Of a stretch of DNA of 64,000 bases, positions 22,311 through 31,536 are shown piece after piece. The DNA comes from Paenirhodobacter hankyongi (GTDB lineage Bacteria > Pseudomonadota > Alphaproteobacteria > Rhodobacterales > Rhodobacteraceae). How positions within the stretch are numbered: position 1 is the first letter of the stretch; each line of letters starts with the position of its first letter. The notes under the pieces are model-generated. The model was not told where the DNA came from. It saw nothing but the letters and a program-made list of their open reading frames with translations, and ran no database searches. The translations under genes were made by a program, and so were the position numbers. The stretch covers positions 186,001-250,000 of the forward strand of contig NZ_RCHI01000001.1 of the NCBI RefSeq assembly GCF_003664585.1, written 5' to 3'.

Positions 22311-22538
22311 ATGGACACGAGATATGATTTCGGCGCAGAGACGGGCGAGCGCATCGTCTATGTCCGGCCGGTGGCGGTGGCGGACCTGCCCGAGGAAATC
22401 CGGGCACAGGCCGCGGGGCTGACCCAGCTTTACGCGCTGTGCGATGCGAATGGCGAGCGGCTTGCCCTCGTCAAGGACCGCTGGATGGCCTTTGCGCTCG
22501 CGCGCGAGAACGAGGTGCAGGCGGTCAACGTGCACTGA
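22311..22538 (+). CDS. DUF1150 family protein
   Basis: A 75-residue acidic protein with an excellent ribosome site (AAGGAGG). The conserved core is IVYVRPVAVADLPEE followed by LYALCDANGERLALVKDR. DUF1150 proteins occur almost only beside small heat shock genes in alphaproteobacteria, which suggests a role in the same response, but no activity is known. It is cotranscribed with the Hsp20 gene by position. Confidence 0.88.
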   Translation: MDTRYDFGAETGERIVYVRPVAVADLPEEIRAQAAGLTQLYALCDANGERLALVKDRWMAFALARENEVQAVNVH

Positions 22539-22603
22539 CCCGCGGGCAGGGGGCTTTGCCTCGATGGCCCCGCCCGAGGGAAACACCCCGGCGGAAAAGC
22601 GAA

Positions 22604-22627
22604 ACGCCCCGGCGCAGGCCGGGGCGT
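22604..22627. terminator. Bidirectional terminator between DUF1150 and sat/cysC
   Basis: Perfect 10-bp stem ACGCCCCGGC/GCCGGGGCGT with a 4-nt loop. T-rich tracts occur on both sides (better on the minus strand, TTTCGCTTTTCC), which fits use by both convergent genes. Confidence 0.8.
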
Positions 22628-22651
22628 TCGTCATTTCGGGCTGAGGGCCGA

Positions 22652-24358
22652 TCAGGCCTTGATCAGGCCCATCGACTCGAGCTTCAGGATCACCTGATGC
22701 GCGCAGTGGTCGACATCGACGCCGGCGGTGTCGACGCGCAGCTCGGGGGTCGCGGGTTCTTCATAGGGGTCCGAGATCCCGGTGAATTCCTTGATCTTGC
22801 CTTCGCGCGCGAGCTTGTAGAGGCCCTTGCGGTCACGCGCCTCGCATTCCTCGATCGAGGTCGCGACATGGACCTCGACGAAGGCGCCATAGGCCTCGAT
22901 CATCTCGCGCACGGCGCGACGGGTCGCGGTGTAGGGCGCGATCGGGGCGCAGATCGCGATGCCGCCGTTCTTGGTGATTTCCGAGGCGACATAGCCGATG
23001 CGCTTGATGTTGATGTCGCGGTGCTCCTTGGAGAAGCCGAGCTCCGAGGACAGGTGCTTGCGCACCACGTCGCCGTCGAGCAGCGTCACCGGGCGGCCGC
23101 CCATTTCCATCAGCTTGACCATCAGCGCGTTGGCAATCGTCGACTTGCCCGAGCCCGAGAGGCCGGTGAAGAAGACGGTGAAGCCCTGCTTGGCGCGCGG
23201 CGGCGAGGTGCGGCGCAGCTCGGTCACCACTTCCGGGAAGGAGAACCATTCCGGAATGTCGAGACCTTCACGCAGCCGGCGGCGCAGTTCGGTGCCCGAG
23301 ATGTCGAGCACGGTGCAGCCTTCCGGCACCTCGTTCGCGGGGTAGTACTGGGCCTTCTCCTGCACATAGACCATGTGCTTGAAGTCGACCATGACAACGC
23401 CGATTTCCTCTTCGTATTTCTTGAAGAGTTCCTGCGCGTCATAGGGACCGTAGAAGTCCTTGCCGGCACTGTTCTTGCCCGGGCCGGCGTGGTCGCGGCC
23501 GACGATGAAGTGGGTGACGCCGTGGTTGCGGCGGATCAGCCCGTGCCAGACGGCTTCGCGCGGGCCGGCCATGCGCATGGCCAGGTTCAGCAGCGACATC
23601 GTCGTGGTCGACTGCGGGTATTTGTCGAGCACCGCCTCGTAGCAGCGCACGCGGGTGAAGTGGTCGACGTCGCCGGGCTTGGTCATGCCGACGACCGGAT
23701 GGATCAGCAGGTTCGCCTGCGCCTCGCGCGCGGCGCGGAAGGTCAGTTCCTGGTGGGCGCGGTGCAGCGGGTTGCGGGTCTGGAAGGCCACGATCTTCTG
23801 CCAGCCGAGCTTGCGGAAATAGGCGCGCAGCTCGTTGGGCGTGTCGCGGCGGGCCTTGAAGTCGTAATGCACCGGCTGCTGGATGCCGGTGATCGGGCCG
23901 CCGAGATAGACCGGGCCCGCGACGTTGTGCAGGTAGTTCACCGCCGGGTGGGCGAGGTCATCGGCGCCGAAGACCTTCTCGGCCTCGCGCGCCTTGTTCG
24001 GCACCCACTTGTCGGTGACCGACAGGATCGCGAGGATCACGCCTTCCTGATCGCGCAGCGCGATATCGGTGCCGGGCGCGATGCCCTCGGCGAATTTCTC
24101 GCTGACGTCGAGGGTGATCGGCATCGGCCAGAGCGAGCCGTCCGCGAGGCGCATGTCCTCGACGACGCAGTTGTAGTCTTCCTCGCTCAGGAAACCCTTG
24201 AGCGGGTTGAAGCCGCCGTTCATCAGCAGCTCGAGGTCACAGATCTGACGCGGCGTCAGATCCCACGAAACGAGGTTGCCCGCTTCGATCTTCAGCTTCT
24301 GCGCAGACTCGTGGGAAACGTAGAGCTCCGGGATCGGGGCGAGATTGGGAAGGGACAT
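22652..24358 (-). CDS. Bifunctional sulfate adenylyltransferase / adenylylsulfate kinase
   Basis: Activates sulfate to APS and then to PAPS for assimilation. It has 568 residues. The N-terminal PUA-like and ATP-sulfurylase part has QTRNPLHRAH at 193-202 and GRDHAGPG at 287-294. The C-terminal APS kinase has the P-loop GLSGSGKST at 399-407. This Sat-CysC fusion differs from the CysDN heterodimer and is usual in the group. Start at 24358 (MSLPNLAPIPELYV) is chosen because upstream codons do not match the family. Two short palindromes (24396-24409 and 24427-24446) and a GAACCGGC/GCCGGTTC hairpin (24461-24484) lie upstream and could be regulatory or end trxB-side transcription. Confidence 0.95.
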   Translation of the reverse strand: MSLPNLAPIPELYVSHESAQKLKIEAGNLVSWDLTPRQICDLELLMNGGFNPLKGFLSEEDYNCVVEDMRLADGSLWPMPITLDVSEKFAEGIAPGTDIALRDQEGVILAILSVTDKWVPNKAREAEKVFGADDLAHPAVNYLHNVAGPVYLGGPITGIQQPVHYDFKARRDTPNELRAYFRKLGWQKIVAFQTRNPLHRAHQELTFRAAREAQANLLIHPVVGMTKPGDVDHFTRVRCYEAVLDKYPQSTTTMSLLNLAMRMAGPREAVWHGLIRRNHGVTHFIVGRDHAGPGKNSAGKDFYGPYDAQELFKKYEEEIGVVMVDFKHMVYVQEKAQYYPANEVPEGCTVLDISGTELRRRLREGLDIPEWFSFPEVVTELRRTSPPRAKQGFTVFFTGLSGSGKSTIANALMVKLMEMGGRPVTLLDGDVVRKHLSSELGFSKEHRDINIKRIGYVASEITKNGGIAICAPIAPYTATRRAVREMIEAYGAFVEVHVATSIEECEARDRKGLYKLAREGKIKEFTGISDPYEEPATPELRVDTAGVDVDHCAHQVILKLESMGLIKA

Positions 24359-24571
24359 CGCGGGACCTGTCTGATTGACGTCAAATGCGGAAAGAGTGCA
24401 GCAATGCACCCTGCCGGGCCTTAGCCTGCAACACGCGCGCGTTGCAAGCAGTCTGGTCGCGAACCGGCAGAAAAAAGCCGGTTCTCGGGTATTTTGGCAC
24501 CATTTTAGGCTGAATTTCGTCCTTCCGGGCGGGAGGGCGACGGATGTTCCGCTCCCCGCCCGGACGTAGCG

Positions 24572-25513
24572 TCACTCCTGCTCGGCGAGCCAGCGCTCGG
24601 CGTCGAGTGCGGCCATGCAGCCCATGCCCGCCGAGGTCACTGCCTGACGATAGATGTGGTCGGTCAGATCGCCCGCGGCAAAGACCCCCTCGATCGAGGT
24701 GCGGGTGGTGCCGGGCTCGACCTTGACGTAGCCGCCGTGGTGCAGCTCGAGCTGATCCTTCACCAGCTCCGAGGCGGGCGCATGGCCGATCGCCACGAAG
24801 AAGCCGTCGCAGGGCACCACGGTTTCGGCGTCGGTCTTCACGTTGCGGATCCGCACCCCGGTGACGCCAAGCGGCGCGTCGGTGCCGAGGATTTCCTCGG
24901 GCACCGAGTCCCAGATCACCTCGACCTTCGGGTTGCGGAACAGCCGGTCCTGCATGATCTTCTCGGCGCGGAAGCTGTCGCGGCGGTGGATCACCGTGAC
25001 CTTGGTGGCGAAATTGGTCAGGAACAGCGCCTCCTCGACCGCGGTGTTGCCGCCGCCGATCACCACGACCTCCTTGCCGCGATAGAAGAAGCCGTCGCAG
25101 GTGGCGCAGGCCGAGACGCCGAAGCCCTTGAACGTCTCTTCCGAGGGCAGGCCGAGCCAGCGCGCCTGCGCCCCGGTGGCGAGGATCACCGCATCGGCGA
25201 CATAGGTCGTGCCGGAATCGCCAAGCGCCACGAAGGGCCGGTCGCCGAGTTTGAGGCTGGTGATCGTGTCCGAGATGATCTCGGTGCCCATGGCGCGGGC
25301 GTGTTCCTCCATCTGCACCATCAGCTCAGGCCCCTCGACCGCGGTGCGGCCGGGCCAGTTCTCGACCTCGGTGGTGATGGTCAGCTGGCCGCCGGGCTGG
25401 ATGCCCTGCACCAGCACCGGGTTCAGCATCGCACGCGCGGAATAGACGGCGGCGGTATAGCCCGCAGGCCCCGACCCGATGATCAGCACGCGTGTCTTCT
25501 TCGTCTCGCCCAT
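24572..25513 (-). CDS. trxB: Thioredoxin-disulfide reductase
   Basis: Flavoprotein that reduces thioredoxin with NADPH. It has 313 residues. FAD-binding [10 protein letters not shown] starts at 13, the redox-active CATC lies near 137-140 followed by DGFFYRG, the NADPH motif [10 protein letters not shown] near 156, and the second FAD motif VFAAGDLTD near 279. The start at 25513 has a strong GGGAGG ribosome site; the frame stays open for about 100 codons upstream but without family similarity. It is divergent from lrp. Confidence 0.96.
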   Translation of the reverse strand: MGETKKTRVLIIGSGPAGYTAAVYSARAMLNPVLVQGIQPGGQLTITTEVENWPGRTAVEGPELMVQMEEHARAMGTEIISDTITSLKLGDRPFVALGDSGTTYVADAVILATGAQARWLGLPSEETFKGFGVSACATCDGFFYRGKEVVVIGGGNTAVEEALFLTNFATKVTVIHRRDSFRAEKIMQDRLFRNPKVEVIWDSVPEEILGTDAPLGVTGVRIRNVKTDAETVVPCDGFFVAIGHAPASELVKDQLELHHGGYVKVEPGTTRTSIEGVFAAGDLTDHIYRQAVTSAGMGCMAALDAERWLAEQE

Positions 25514-25685
25514 GGCAGCCTCCCGGTTTCTGGCGGCGAAGATATAGGCATAGACGGGCGCGGACGGAACCCCCCGGCCAAAACGCTTTGAAAATCGGTC
25601 GAATTGCTCTTGCAGCGGTTCGGGCGAAAGAATATTGCGCCATCTTCTTCTCGCGGATAAGTTCTGCGCAACTGCGGAGGGTAAG

Positions 25686-26186
25686 ATGGCCAGCACCAAG
25701 CTTGACGAGATCGACCGGAAGATCCTGGCCGAGTTGCAGGCGGATGGTCGCATGACGAACGTCGAGCTGGCCAAGCGCGTCGGCATCTCGGCGCCGCCCT
25801 GCCTGCGCCGGGTGCGCACCCTCGAGGAGGCGGGCTATATCCGCGGCTACCATGCCGACGTGAACCCGCGCGAGCTGGGCTTCGAGGTGCAGGTCTTCGC
25901 CATGGTGCGGCTGCAAAGCCAGGCCGAGGCGGACCTCAGCGCCTTTGAAAACCGCTGCCGTGCCTGGCCGCTCGTGCGCGAGTGCCACATGCTGAACGGC
26001 GAGATCGACTTCGTGCTGAAATGCGTGGCGCCGGATCTGTCGACCTTCCAGTCCTTCCTGATGGGCGAGCTGACGCCGGCCGACAACGTGGCGAGCGTGA
26101 AGACCTCGCTCGTCATCCGCTGCGCCAAGGACGAGCCCGGCGTGCCCTTCGACGTGCTCGAGGACCGTCTCGCGAAACAGGCCTGA
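25686..26186 (+). CDS. Lrp/AsnC family transcriptional regulator
   Basis: DNA-binding regulator of 166 residues. The N-terminal winged helix-turn-helix ([20 protein letters not shown], then [19 protein letters not shown]) covers residues 5-52; the C-terminal RAM/effector domain follows. It has a GGAGGG ribosome site. It could be Lrp itself or a narrower paralog; the effector and regulon cannot be read. The divergent 172-bp region with trxB contains an AT-rich GAATATTG stretch near 25630 that might be an autoregulatory site. Confidence 0.92.
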   Translation: MASTKLDEIDRKILAELQADGRMTNVELAKRVGISAPPCLRRVRTLEEAGYIRGYHADVNPRELGFEVQVFAMVRLQSQAEADLSAFENRCRAWPLVRECHMLNGEIDFVLKCVAPDLSTFQSFLMGELTPADNVASVKTSLVIRCAKDEPGVPFDVLEDRLAKQA

Positions 26187-26253
26187 GGTCTGACTAGGGC
26201 CCGGGGCGATTCGGCGCTCCGGTGCAAAAACATCCCCGAAAGACCGGCATCGG

Positions 26254-26378
26254 GCCCCCTCGCGGCTCCTCCGCTTCAAAATGCCGCAAGCGGGCAGGGG
26301 CCTCCGATACCCCCCTGTCCCGCTTCCAATCGCCACGAATATCCCGGGGGTGAGCGGCGTCCGCCGCGAGGGGGCAGC
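26254..26378. repeat. Palindromic element at the lrp/rpoH convergent end
   Basis: A perfect 13-bp inverted repeat GCCCCCTCGCGGC (26254-26266) and GCCGCGAGGGGGC (26363-26375) encloses about 96 bp. Positions 26345-26378 match 60284-60317 at 33 of 34 bases. No gene is supported between lrp and rpoH (26187-26420); the element fills most of the gap. The rpoH stop codon itself sits in a CCCGCC/GGCGGG hairpin. Confidence 0.75.
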
Positions 26379-26420
26379 GTCCCCTCCTTGTCCCGCCAGA
26401 TGCCCGGAGGACGCCCCGCC

Positions 26421-27320
26421 TCAGGCGGGAATCGTCATCCCCTTGTCCTTCGCCAGCACCCGCATCCGGTTTTGCAGCTTCTCGAAGGCGCGCACCTCGA
26501 TCTGCCGGATCCGCTCGCGCGAGACCTCGTATTTCGCCGACAGCTCCTCGAGCGTGACCGGCTCGTCGCGCAACCGCCGCTCCATCAGGATGTCGCGCTC
26601 GCGCTCGTTCAGCACGTCCATCGCCGCGACCAGCATCGCGCGGCGCGCCTCGAGCTCGTCGGCCTCGGCAAAGGCCTCGGCCTGGTCGGCGTCCTCGTCC
26701 TCGAGCCAGTCCTGCCACTGCGCCGCGCCGTCGCCCTCGGCCGAGCCGACCTGCGCGTTCAGCGAGGCGTCCGAGCCCGACAGCCGGCGGTTCATCTCGA
26801 CCACCTCGGTCTCGGTGACGTTCAGATCATGGGCGATCTGCTTGACCGCATCGGGGCGCAGGTCGCCCTCCTCATAGGCGCCGATCCGGGCCTTGGCCTT
26901 GCGCAGGTTGAAGAACAGCTTCTTCTGCGCCGAGGTGGTGCCGAGCTTCACCAGCGACCACGAACGCAGGATGTATTCCTGGATCGCGGCGCGGATCCAC
27001 CACATCGCATAGGTGGCCAAACGGAAGCCGCGCTCCGGGTCGAAGCGCTTCACCGCCTGCATCAGCCCGACGTTCGCCTCGGAGATCACCTCGGCCTGGG
27101 GCAGGCCATAGCCGCGATAGCCCATGGCGATCTTCGCCGCGAGTCGCAGGTGCGAGGTAACAAGCTTGTGCGCGGCCTCGGAATCCTGGTGATCGACCCA
27201 GGCCTTGGCCAGCATGTATTCCTCTTCCGGCTCCAGAAGCGGAAACTTCCGGATTTCCTGCAGATAGCGGTTCAGACCCTGTTCGGGACTGGGCGCGGGC
27301 AGGTTGGCGTAAGTGGTCAT
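26421..27320 (-). CDS. rpoH: RNA polymerase heat-shock sigma factor RpoH
   Basis: Sigma-32-type factor directing polymerase to heat and oxidative stress promoters. It has 299 residues. Region 2 shows GLMQAVKRFDPERGFRLATY at 85-104 and MWWIRAAIQEYILRSW. The RpoH box QKKLFFNLRK at 132-141 is diagnostic. The region 4 helix-turn-helix is ELSAKYEVSRERIRQIEVRA. Relatives often carry two rpoH genes; I cannot say whether this is RpoHI or RpoHII. A sigma-32-like promoter lies directly upstream. Confidence 0.97.
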   Translation of the reverse strand: MTTYANLPAPSPEQGLNRYLQEIRKFPLLEPEEEYMLAKAWVDHQDSEAAHKLVTSHLRLAAKIAMGYRGYGLPQAEVISEANVGLMQAVKRFDPERGFRLATYAMWWIRAAIQEYILRSWSLVKLGTTSAQKKLFFNLRKAKARIGAYEEGDLRPDAVKQIAHDLNVTETEVVEMNRRLSGSDASLNAQVGSAEGDGAAQWQDWLEDEDADQAEAFAEADELEARRAMLVAAMDVLNERERDILMERRLRDEPVTLEELSAKYEVSRERIRQIEVRAFEKLQNRMRVLAKDKGMTIPA

Positions 27321-27350
27321 GCGTTCCTTTTCTCCCTGATCGACCTGAGC

Positions 27351-27379
27351 AGATGGGGACCGGCTGTCCCGCTGTCAAG
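27351..27379 (-). promoter_or_regulatory. Heat-shock-type promoter of rpoH
   Basis: Read on the minus strand: CTTGACA (27373-27379), a 14-bp spacer and CCCCATCT (27351-27358). The -10 is an exact match to the CCCCATNT consensus, and the -35 also contains TTGACA, so housekeeping and heat-shock holoenzymes might both use it. The start would fall about 25 bases before the rpoH ATG. Confidence 0.6.
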
Positions 27380-27460
27380 GCCTCGGGCCCCGGGCGGGCG
27401 GCTGGCCGCACCGGGATGAGCGCAGGATGAGCGCCTTCGCGTCGGGCATCAAGGCCTGTC

Positions 27461-29452
27461 TCAGAGTGGAACGCGCTCGCCCAGTTCGACCACGCGGTCG
27501 CGCGGCAGGTGGTAATAGGCCGTCGGATCGGCCGCAAAGCGCGACAGCGCCGCGAAGAAGCGGTTGGAGGCGAGCTCGGGGCCGCTTCCCACCGGTACCG
27601 GCCGCCGCCGGCCAAGGAAGAAGGTCGAGGTCATCACGTCGAAGCGCAGCCCGGCACGGCGTGCGGCCCCCATGGCGCGCGACACGTTCGGGTTTTCCAT
27701 GAAGCCGAAGCGCAGGACCAGCCGCACGAAGCCGTTGCCCAGCGGCTCGACGCTCGCACGTTCGGCCGCAGTGGCATAGGGCACGCGCAGCATCTCGACG
27801 GTCAGCAGAACGGTCTGCTCGTGCAGCACGCGGTTGTGCTTGAGGTTGTGCAGAAGCGCGGAGGGCACCACCTTCGGGTCCGAGGTCAGGAAGAAGGCTG
27901 TTCCCGGAATCCGGATCACCGAACTGTCCTGCATCGAGCGCAGGAAGCTGTCGAGCCGCACCGCCGAGCGATGGACGCGCATCATCATCAGCTGGCTGCC
28001 GCGCCACCATTGCCACATCACCACCCCGATCACGAGCGCGATCAGCATCGGCACATAGCCGCCGGCGAAGATCTTCGCGAGGTTCGAGGCGAGGAAGACG
28101 GATTCGATCAGGGCGATCGGCGCCACCAGGGCGATTGCCTGCGCCGGCCGGGCGCGGCCGCTGACGATCAGCAGCAATGTGCCAAGCACGGTGGTCAGCA
28201 TCATCGTGCCGGTCACCGCGATGCCATAGGCCGAGGCCAGCGCCTCGGAGCTGCCGAAGGCAAGCACGAGGCAGATCACCGCGGAGAGCAGCATCCAGTT
28301 CACCACGCCGATGTAGATCTGCCCGCTCTGGTCCTGCGCGGTATGACGGATCGTCAGCCGCGGCAGGAAGCCCAGCTGCATCGCGCCGCGCGCCATCGAG
28401 AAGGCGCCCGAGATCACCGCCTGCGAGGCGATCACCGTGGCCATCGTGGCAAGTCCGACGATCCAGGGCAGGAGCGTGCCGGGCACCATGGCGAAGAAGG
28501 CGTTGTCTGCCCGTTCGGGATGCGACAGCACCATCGCCCCCTGTCCGAGGTAGTTCAGCACCAGCGCCGGCAGCACCAGCGCGAACCAGGCGATGATGAT
28601 CGGCCGCCGGCCGAAATGACCAAGATCGGCGTAGAGTGCCTCGCCTCCGGTCACCGCGAGAAACACCGCGCCGATCACCGCGAAGGCGGTGCCGAGGTGG
28701 CTGGTGACGAAGCCGAGACCCCACAACGGGTTGAAGGCGCGCAGCACGATCGGCGCCTCGAGCAGGTGCAGCAGGCCGAGCCCCCCGAGCACAAGGAACC
28801 AGATCACCGTCACGGGGCCGAAAAGGCGGGCGACGCTCGCGGTGCCGCGCGCCTGCACGACAAAAAGCCCGACGAGAATCGCCAGCGTCACCGGGATCAC
28901 ATAGGTTTCAAGCTCGGGCAGCACGAGCCCCATGCCCTCGACGGCCGAGAGCACCGAGATTGCCGGGGTGATCGCGGCATCGCCGGCGAACAGCGCCGCC
29001 CCGGCGATCGCGATCATCAACACCGGGATGGAACGGCGCCCGAGCGCCAGCCGCACCAGTGTGTAGAGCGCAAGAATGCCGCCCTCGCCGCGGTTGTCGG
29101 CGCGCAGCAGCGCGAAGACATATTTCACCGTGACGATCAGCAGAAGCGTCCAGATCAGCAACGACAGGATGCCCAGGACCTCGGCCGGGCCGGGGGTGAC
29201 GGCGCCGGTGGCCCGCAGCGCCTCGCGGAAGGCGTAGATGGGCGAGGTGCCGATATCGCCGTAGACGACCCCGATCGCGCCGAGGGTCAGCGCGGCCAGC
29301 CCCTGACGTGGGTGGCCGTGGTCCACGGTCTCGGAGTCGACCTCGCTCTCCGCGCGCAGGAAGTCGGCAATGTCGAGTGCGCCTTCGTCGAGACCGGCGG
29401 TGGTTGCGCTGGTCAGCGTGGAACCGGAAACGGGGCCGGCGGGCATGGGCAT
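27461..29452 (-). CDS. kup: Potassium uptake protein Kup
   Basis: Low-affinity K+/H+ symporter of the KUP/HAK/KT family in the inner membrane. It has 663 residues. The signature GVVYGDIGTSPIYAFREAL lies at 61-79; about twelve helices follow, then a cytosolic C-terminal domain from about residue 500. The N-terminus has an unusual 50-residue polar extension before the first helix. The 140 bp between kup and rpoH holds the rpoH promoter. Upstream is a perfect 15-bp palindrome (29521-29535). Confidence 0.95.
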   Translation of the reverse strand: MPMPAGPVSGSTLTSATTAGLDEGALDIADFLRAESEVDSETVDHGHPRQGLAALTLGAIGVVYGDIGTSPIYAFREALRATGAVTPGPAEVLGILSLLIWTLLLIVTVKYVFALLRADNRGEGGILALYTLVRLALGRRSIPVLMIAIAGAALFAGDAAITPAISVLSAVEGMGLVLPELETYVIPVTLAILVGLFVVQARGTASVARLFGPVTVIWFLVLGGLGLLHLLEAPIVLRAFNPLWGLGFVTSHLGTAFAVIGAVFLAVTGGEALYADLGHFGRRPIIIAWFALVLPALVLNYLGQGAMVLSHPERADNAFFAMVPGTLLPWIVGLATMATVIASQAVISGAFSMARGAMQLGFLPRLTIRHTAQDQSGQIYIGVVNWMLLSAVICLVLAFGSSEALASAYGIAVTGTMMLTTVLGTLLLIVSGRARPAQAIALVAPIALIESVFLASNLAKIFAGGYVPMLIALVIGVVMWQWWRGSQLMMMRVHRSAVRLDSFLRSMQDSSVIRIPGTAFFLTSDPKVVPSALLHNLKHNRVLHEQTVLLTVEMLRVPYATAAERASVEPLGNGFVRLVLRFGFMENPNVSRAMGAARRAGLRFDVMTSTFFLGRRRPVPVGSGPELASNRFFAALSRFAADPTAYYHLPRDRVVELGERVPL

Positions 29453-29520
29453 GAAACCACCATCTGGAAAGGGGGGAAGCGGGGCCGGCGACCGAGGGCG
29501 CCGGGCGGACCTGTCGAAAA

Positions 29521-29535
29521 GCGAGTGTCACTCGC
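29521..29535. promoter_or_regulatory. Perfect hyphenated palindrome upstream of kup
   Basis: GCGAGTG-T-CACTCGC, 68 bp upstream of the kup start, in a 192-bp gap between rluD and kup. A looser GTCTTG/CAAGAC inverted repeat lies at 29563-29592. Either may be a repressor site; no known regulator is recognised. Confidence 0.4.
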
Positions 29536-29644
29536 GCGTGGGACGACACCACCTCCGCTGCGGTCTTGCGCAAAACACGCTTCGTTCAAGACTATGTGAG
29601 CTGCGCAGGGCCTGCAAGTGGTCGGCCGAGCGACGTCGCGACGC

Positions 29645-30685
29645 TCAGCCGGCCGTCCCCGTGCGCAACGCCGTCAGAAGCAGCTCGATGTCCGCAGGCA
29701 GGGGCGAGGAAAAGCTCAGCTCCTCGCCGGTCACCGGGTGGACGAAACCGAGCGTCGCGGCATGCAGCGCCTGACGCGGGAAGGCGGCAGCCGCCGCCGC
29801 GCCCGGCTCGCCCACGGCCTTCGGCGGCAGCTTGCGCTTGCCGCCATAGACCGGATCGCCGATCAGCCCGTGGCCGGCATGGGCCATGTGCACGCGGATC
29901 TGATGCGTGCGCCCGGTCTCGAGCCAGCAATCGACGAGCGCCGCGACACCACCGAAGGCCTCGACCACGCGGGCGCGGGTGACGGCGTGACGGCCGCCCT
30001 CGAACAGCACCGCCTGGCGCTGCCGGTCGGTCTTGTGGCGGGCGAGCTGCGAGGTGACCTTCATCACGTTGCCCGCCTCGAAGCTGACGCCGCGGGTGCC
30101 GCGCAGCCGCGGGTCCCCGGCATCGGGCACGCCATAGACCACGGCCGAGTAATGCCGGTGCACCGTGTGCTTCTCGAATTGCGCGGCAAGGCCGTGATGG
30201 GCGCGGTCCGACTTCGCCACCACCAGAAGGCCCGAGGTGTCCTTGTCGATGCGGTGCACGATCCCCGGCCGCGCCTCGCCGCCGATCCCCGACAGGGTGC
30301 CGCCGAAATGATGGAGCAGCGCATTGACCAGCGTGCCGTCTTCCGAGCCCGGCGCCGGATGCACCACCATCCCCGCGGGCTTGTCGATGACGATCAGATC
30401 CTCGTCCTCCCAGATCACGGTGAGGGGGATCTCCTGCGCCACGGTCTCGACCGGTTTCGGCGGCTCGAGCGCGATCTCGTAGATCTCGCCGGGCTCGACC
30501 TTCGCCTTCTGGTCGGTGACGGGCGCGCCGTCCTTCGTCACCGCGCCCTCGGCGATCAGCCGTGCCAGCCGCGAGCGCGACAGCGCCGCTTCCTCTGGCA
30601 CTGCCGCCGCCAAGGCCTTATCAAGGCGGCCGGCGGGGGTGTCCCCGATCTCGACGCGAAGGATGGTCTGCCCGATGTCCGACAT
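29645..30685 (-). CDS. RluD-family 23S rRNA pseudouridine synthase
   Basis: Isomerises uridines in large-subunit rRNA. It has 346 residues. An S4 RNA-binding domain occupies about 15-75, and the catalytic motif [13 protein letters not shown] at 144-156 carries the essential Asp147. The ATG at 30685 has a GGAAGG ribosome site. It is transcribed away from the small membrane protein at 30675, and the two 5' ends overlap by 11 bp. RluD (U1911/1915/1917) is the likeliest paralog, but RluC-type specificity cannot be excluded. Confidence 0.92.
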   Translation of the reverse strand: MSDIGQTILRVEIGDTPAGRLDKALAAAVPEEAALSRSRLARLIAEGAVTKDGAPVTDQKAKVEPGEIYEIALEPPKPVETVAQEIPLTVIWEDEDLIVIDKPAGMVVHPAPGSEDGTLVNALLHHFGGTLSGIGGEARPGIVHRIDKDTSGLLVVAKSDRAHHGLAAQFEKHTVHRHYSAVVYGVPDAGDPRLRGTRGVSFEAGNVMKVTSQLARHKTDRQRQAVLFEGGRHAVTRARVVEAFGGVAALVDCWLETGRTHQIRVHMAHAGHGLIGDPVYGGKRKLPPKAVGEPGAAAAAAFPRQALHAATLGFVHPVTGEELSFSSPLPADIELLLTALRTGTAG

Positions 30686-31001
30686 GCTGCCTTCCGATCC
30701 GGCCCCGCTGCCCGAGGTCCGGTTTCTGAAAATCCTGGTGACGGCGCTGGCCGTCACGATGATCCTCGGGCTTGTAACGATCGTCGGGCTGCTTGTCACC
30801 CGCCTGTCGGGCCCGGTGCCGCTGCCCGAGCTGCCCGCCGCGGTGGTGCTGCCCGAGGGGCTGCGCCCGATCTCGCTCGCCTTCGCCGGCAACCGCATCG
30901 TGGTGCTGGGCGCCGACGACCGGGTGCTGGTCTATCTGCGCGACGGCACGCTGCTGGGCGAGACCCGGCTTGCTCCCGCCCCCGGGGCGCCCGCGCCATG
31001 A
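30675..31001 (+). CDS. Small single-pass membrane protein (resembles DUF6476)
   Basis: A 108-residue protein with one strong transmembrane helix at about 19-42 ([20 protein letters not shown] and on), then a proline-rich linker and a short beta-rich C-terminal part ([20 protein letters not shown]). Small proteins of this layout are conserved in Rhodobacteraceae; I believe this is the DUF6476 family, from memory only. The start at 30675 uses a modest AAGGA site; ATG at 30684 is an alternative. Its stop overlaps the NUDIX start. Confidence 0.75.
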   Translation: MSDMLPSDPAPLPEVRFLKILVTALAVTMILGLVTIVGLLVTRLSGPVPLPELPAAVVLPEGLRPISLAFAGNRIVVLGADDRVLVYLRDGTLLGETRLAPAPGAPAP

Positions 31002-31423
31002 GCGCGCCGGTGCCGCGGCTGGCCGTGCTGGCGGTGGTGCTGCGCGGCGAAGAGGTGCTGCTCGTGCGCCGGGCGAACCCGCCCGATGCGGGGCTCTGGG
31101 GCTATCCGGGCGGCAAGGTCGACTGGGGCGAGACGGTCGAGGCGGCGGCACTGCGCGAACTGACGGAAGAGACCGGGCTTGTGGCCCGCGCCGGCACCGT
31201 CATCGCCCAGACCGACGCGATCAGCCGCGACGCGGACGGCGCGGTGCAGTTTCACTATCACCTCGTGGCCGTCGCCTGTGCGCAGGCGCAGGGCGAGCCG
31301 CAGGCCGCCGATGACGCGCTCGAGGCGGAATGGGTGCCGGTGCCCGAGGTGCTGGCCCGCGCCCGCCCGATGAGTGCGCGGGTCGAAGAGGTCCTCGCCC
31401 GGGCTCTGGCGGCGCGAGTTTAG
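30998..31423 (+). CDS. NUDIX hydrolase
   Basis: Hydrolase of nucleoside diphosphates linked to another moiety. It has 141 residues. The complete Nudix box [20 protein letters not shown] and ETGL lies at 39-61. The ATG at 30998 overlaps the preceding TGA (ATGA). It is similar to small ADP-ribose or (d)NTP hydrolases; the substrate is not evident. The frame is open far upstream through rluD antisense, which is not coding. Confidence 0.92.
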   Translation: MSAPVPRLAVLAVVLRGEEVLLVRRANPPDAGLWGYPGGKVDWGETVEAAALRELTEETGLVARAGTVIAQTDAISRDADGAVQFHYHLVAVACAQAQGEPQAADDALEAEWVPVPEVLARARPMSARVEEVLARALAARV

Positions 31424-31437
31424 GCTTTTCCCTGCAC

Positions 31438-31493
31438 AAAGACTCCCGCCGGAGGCGCGGGCAAGGGTGCGGGAGCCTCCGGCGGGAGTCTTT
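31438..31493. repeat. 19-bp perfect inverted repeat at a convergent gene end
   Basis: Arms 31438-31456 and 31475-31493 (AAAGACTCCCGCCGGAGGC and its complement) with an 18-nt loop. It starts 14 bp after the NUDIX stop. As RNA it would be a very stable hairpin ending in TTT on either strand. Sequences with CTCCGGCGGGAGT arms are, to my knowledge, common between genes in Rhodobacter relatives. Confidence 0.9.
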
Positions 31494-31500
31494 GAACCAA

Positions 31501-31528
31501 GAAAAAACCGCGGGAGAAAAGCCCGCGG
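31501..31528 (-). terminator. Terminator of ubiK
   Basis: On the minus strand CCGCGGG/CCCGCGG (31508-31514 with 31522-31528) is followed by TTTTTT (31502-31507). It stands 9 bp after the ubiK stop. Confidence 0.85.
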
Positions 31529-31536
31529 GGCGGGGC

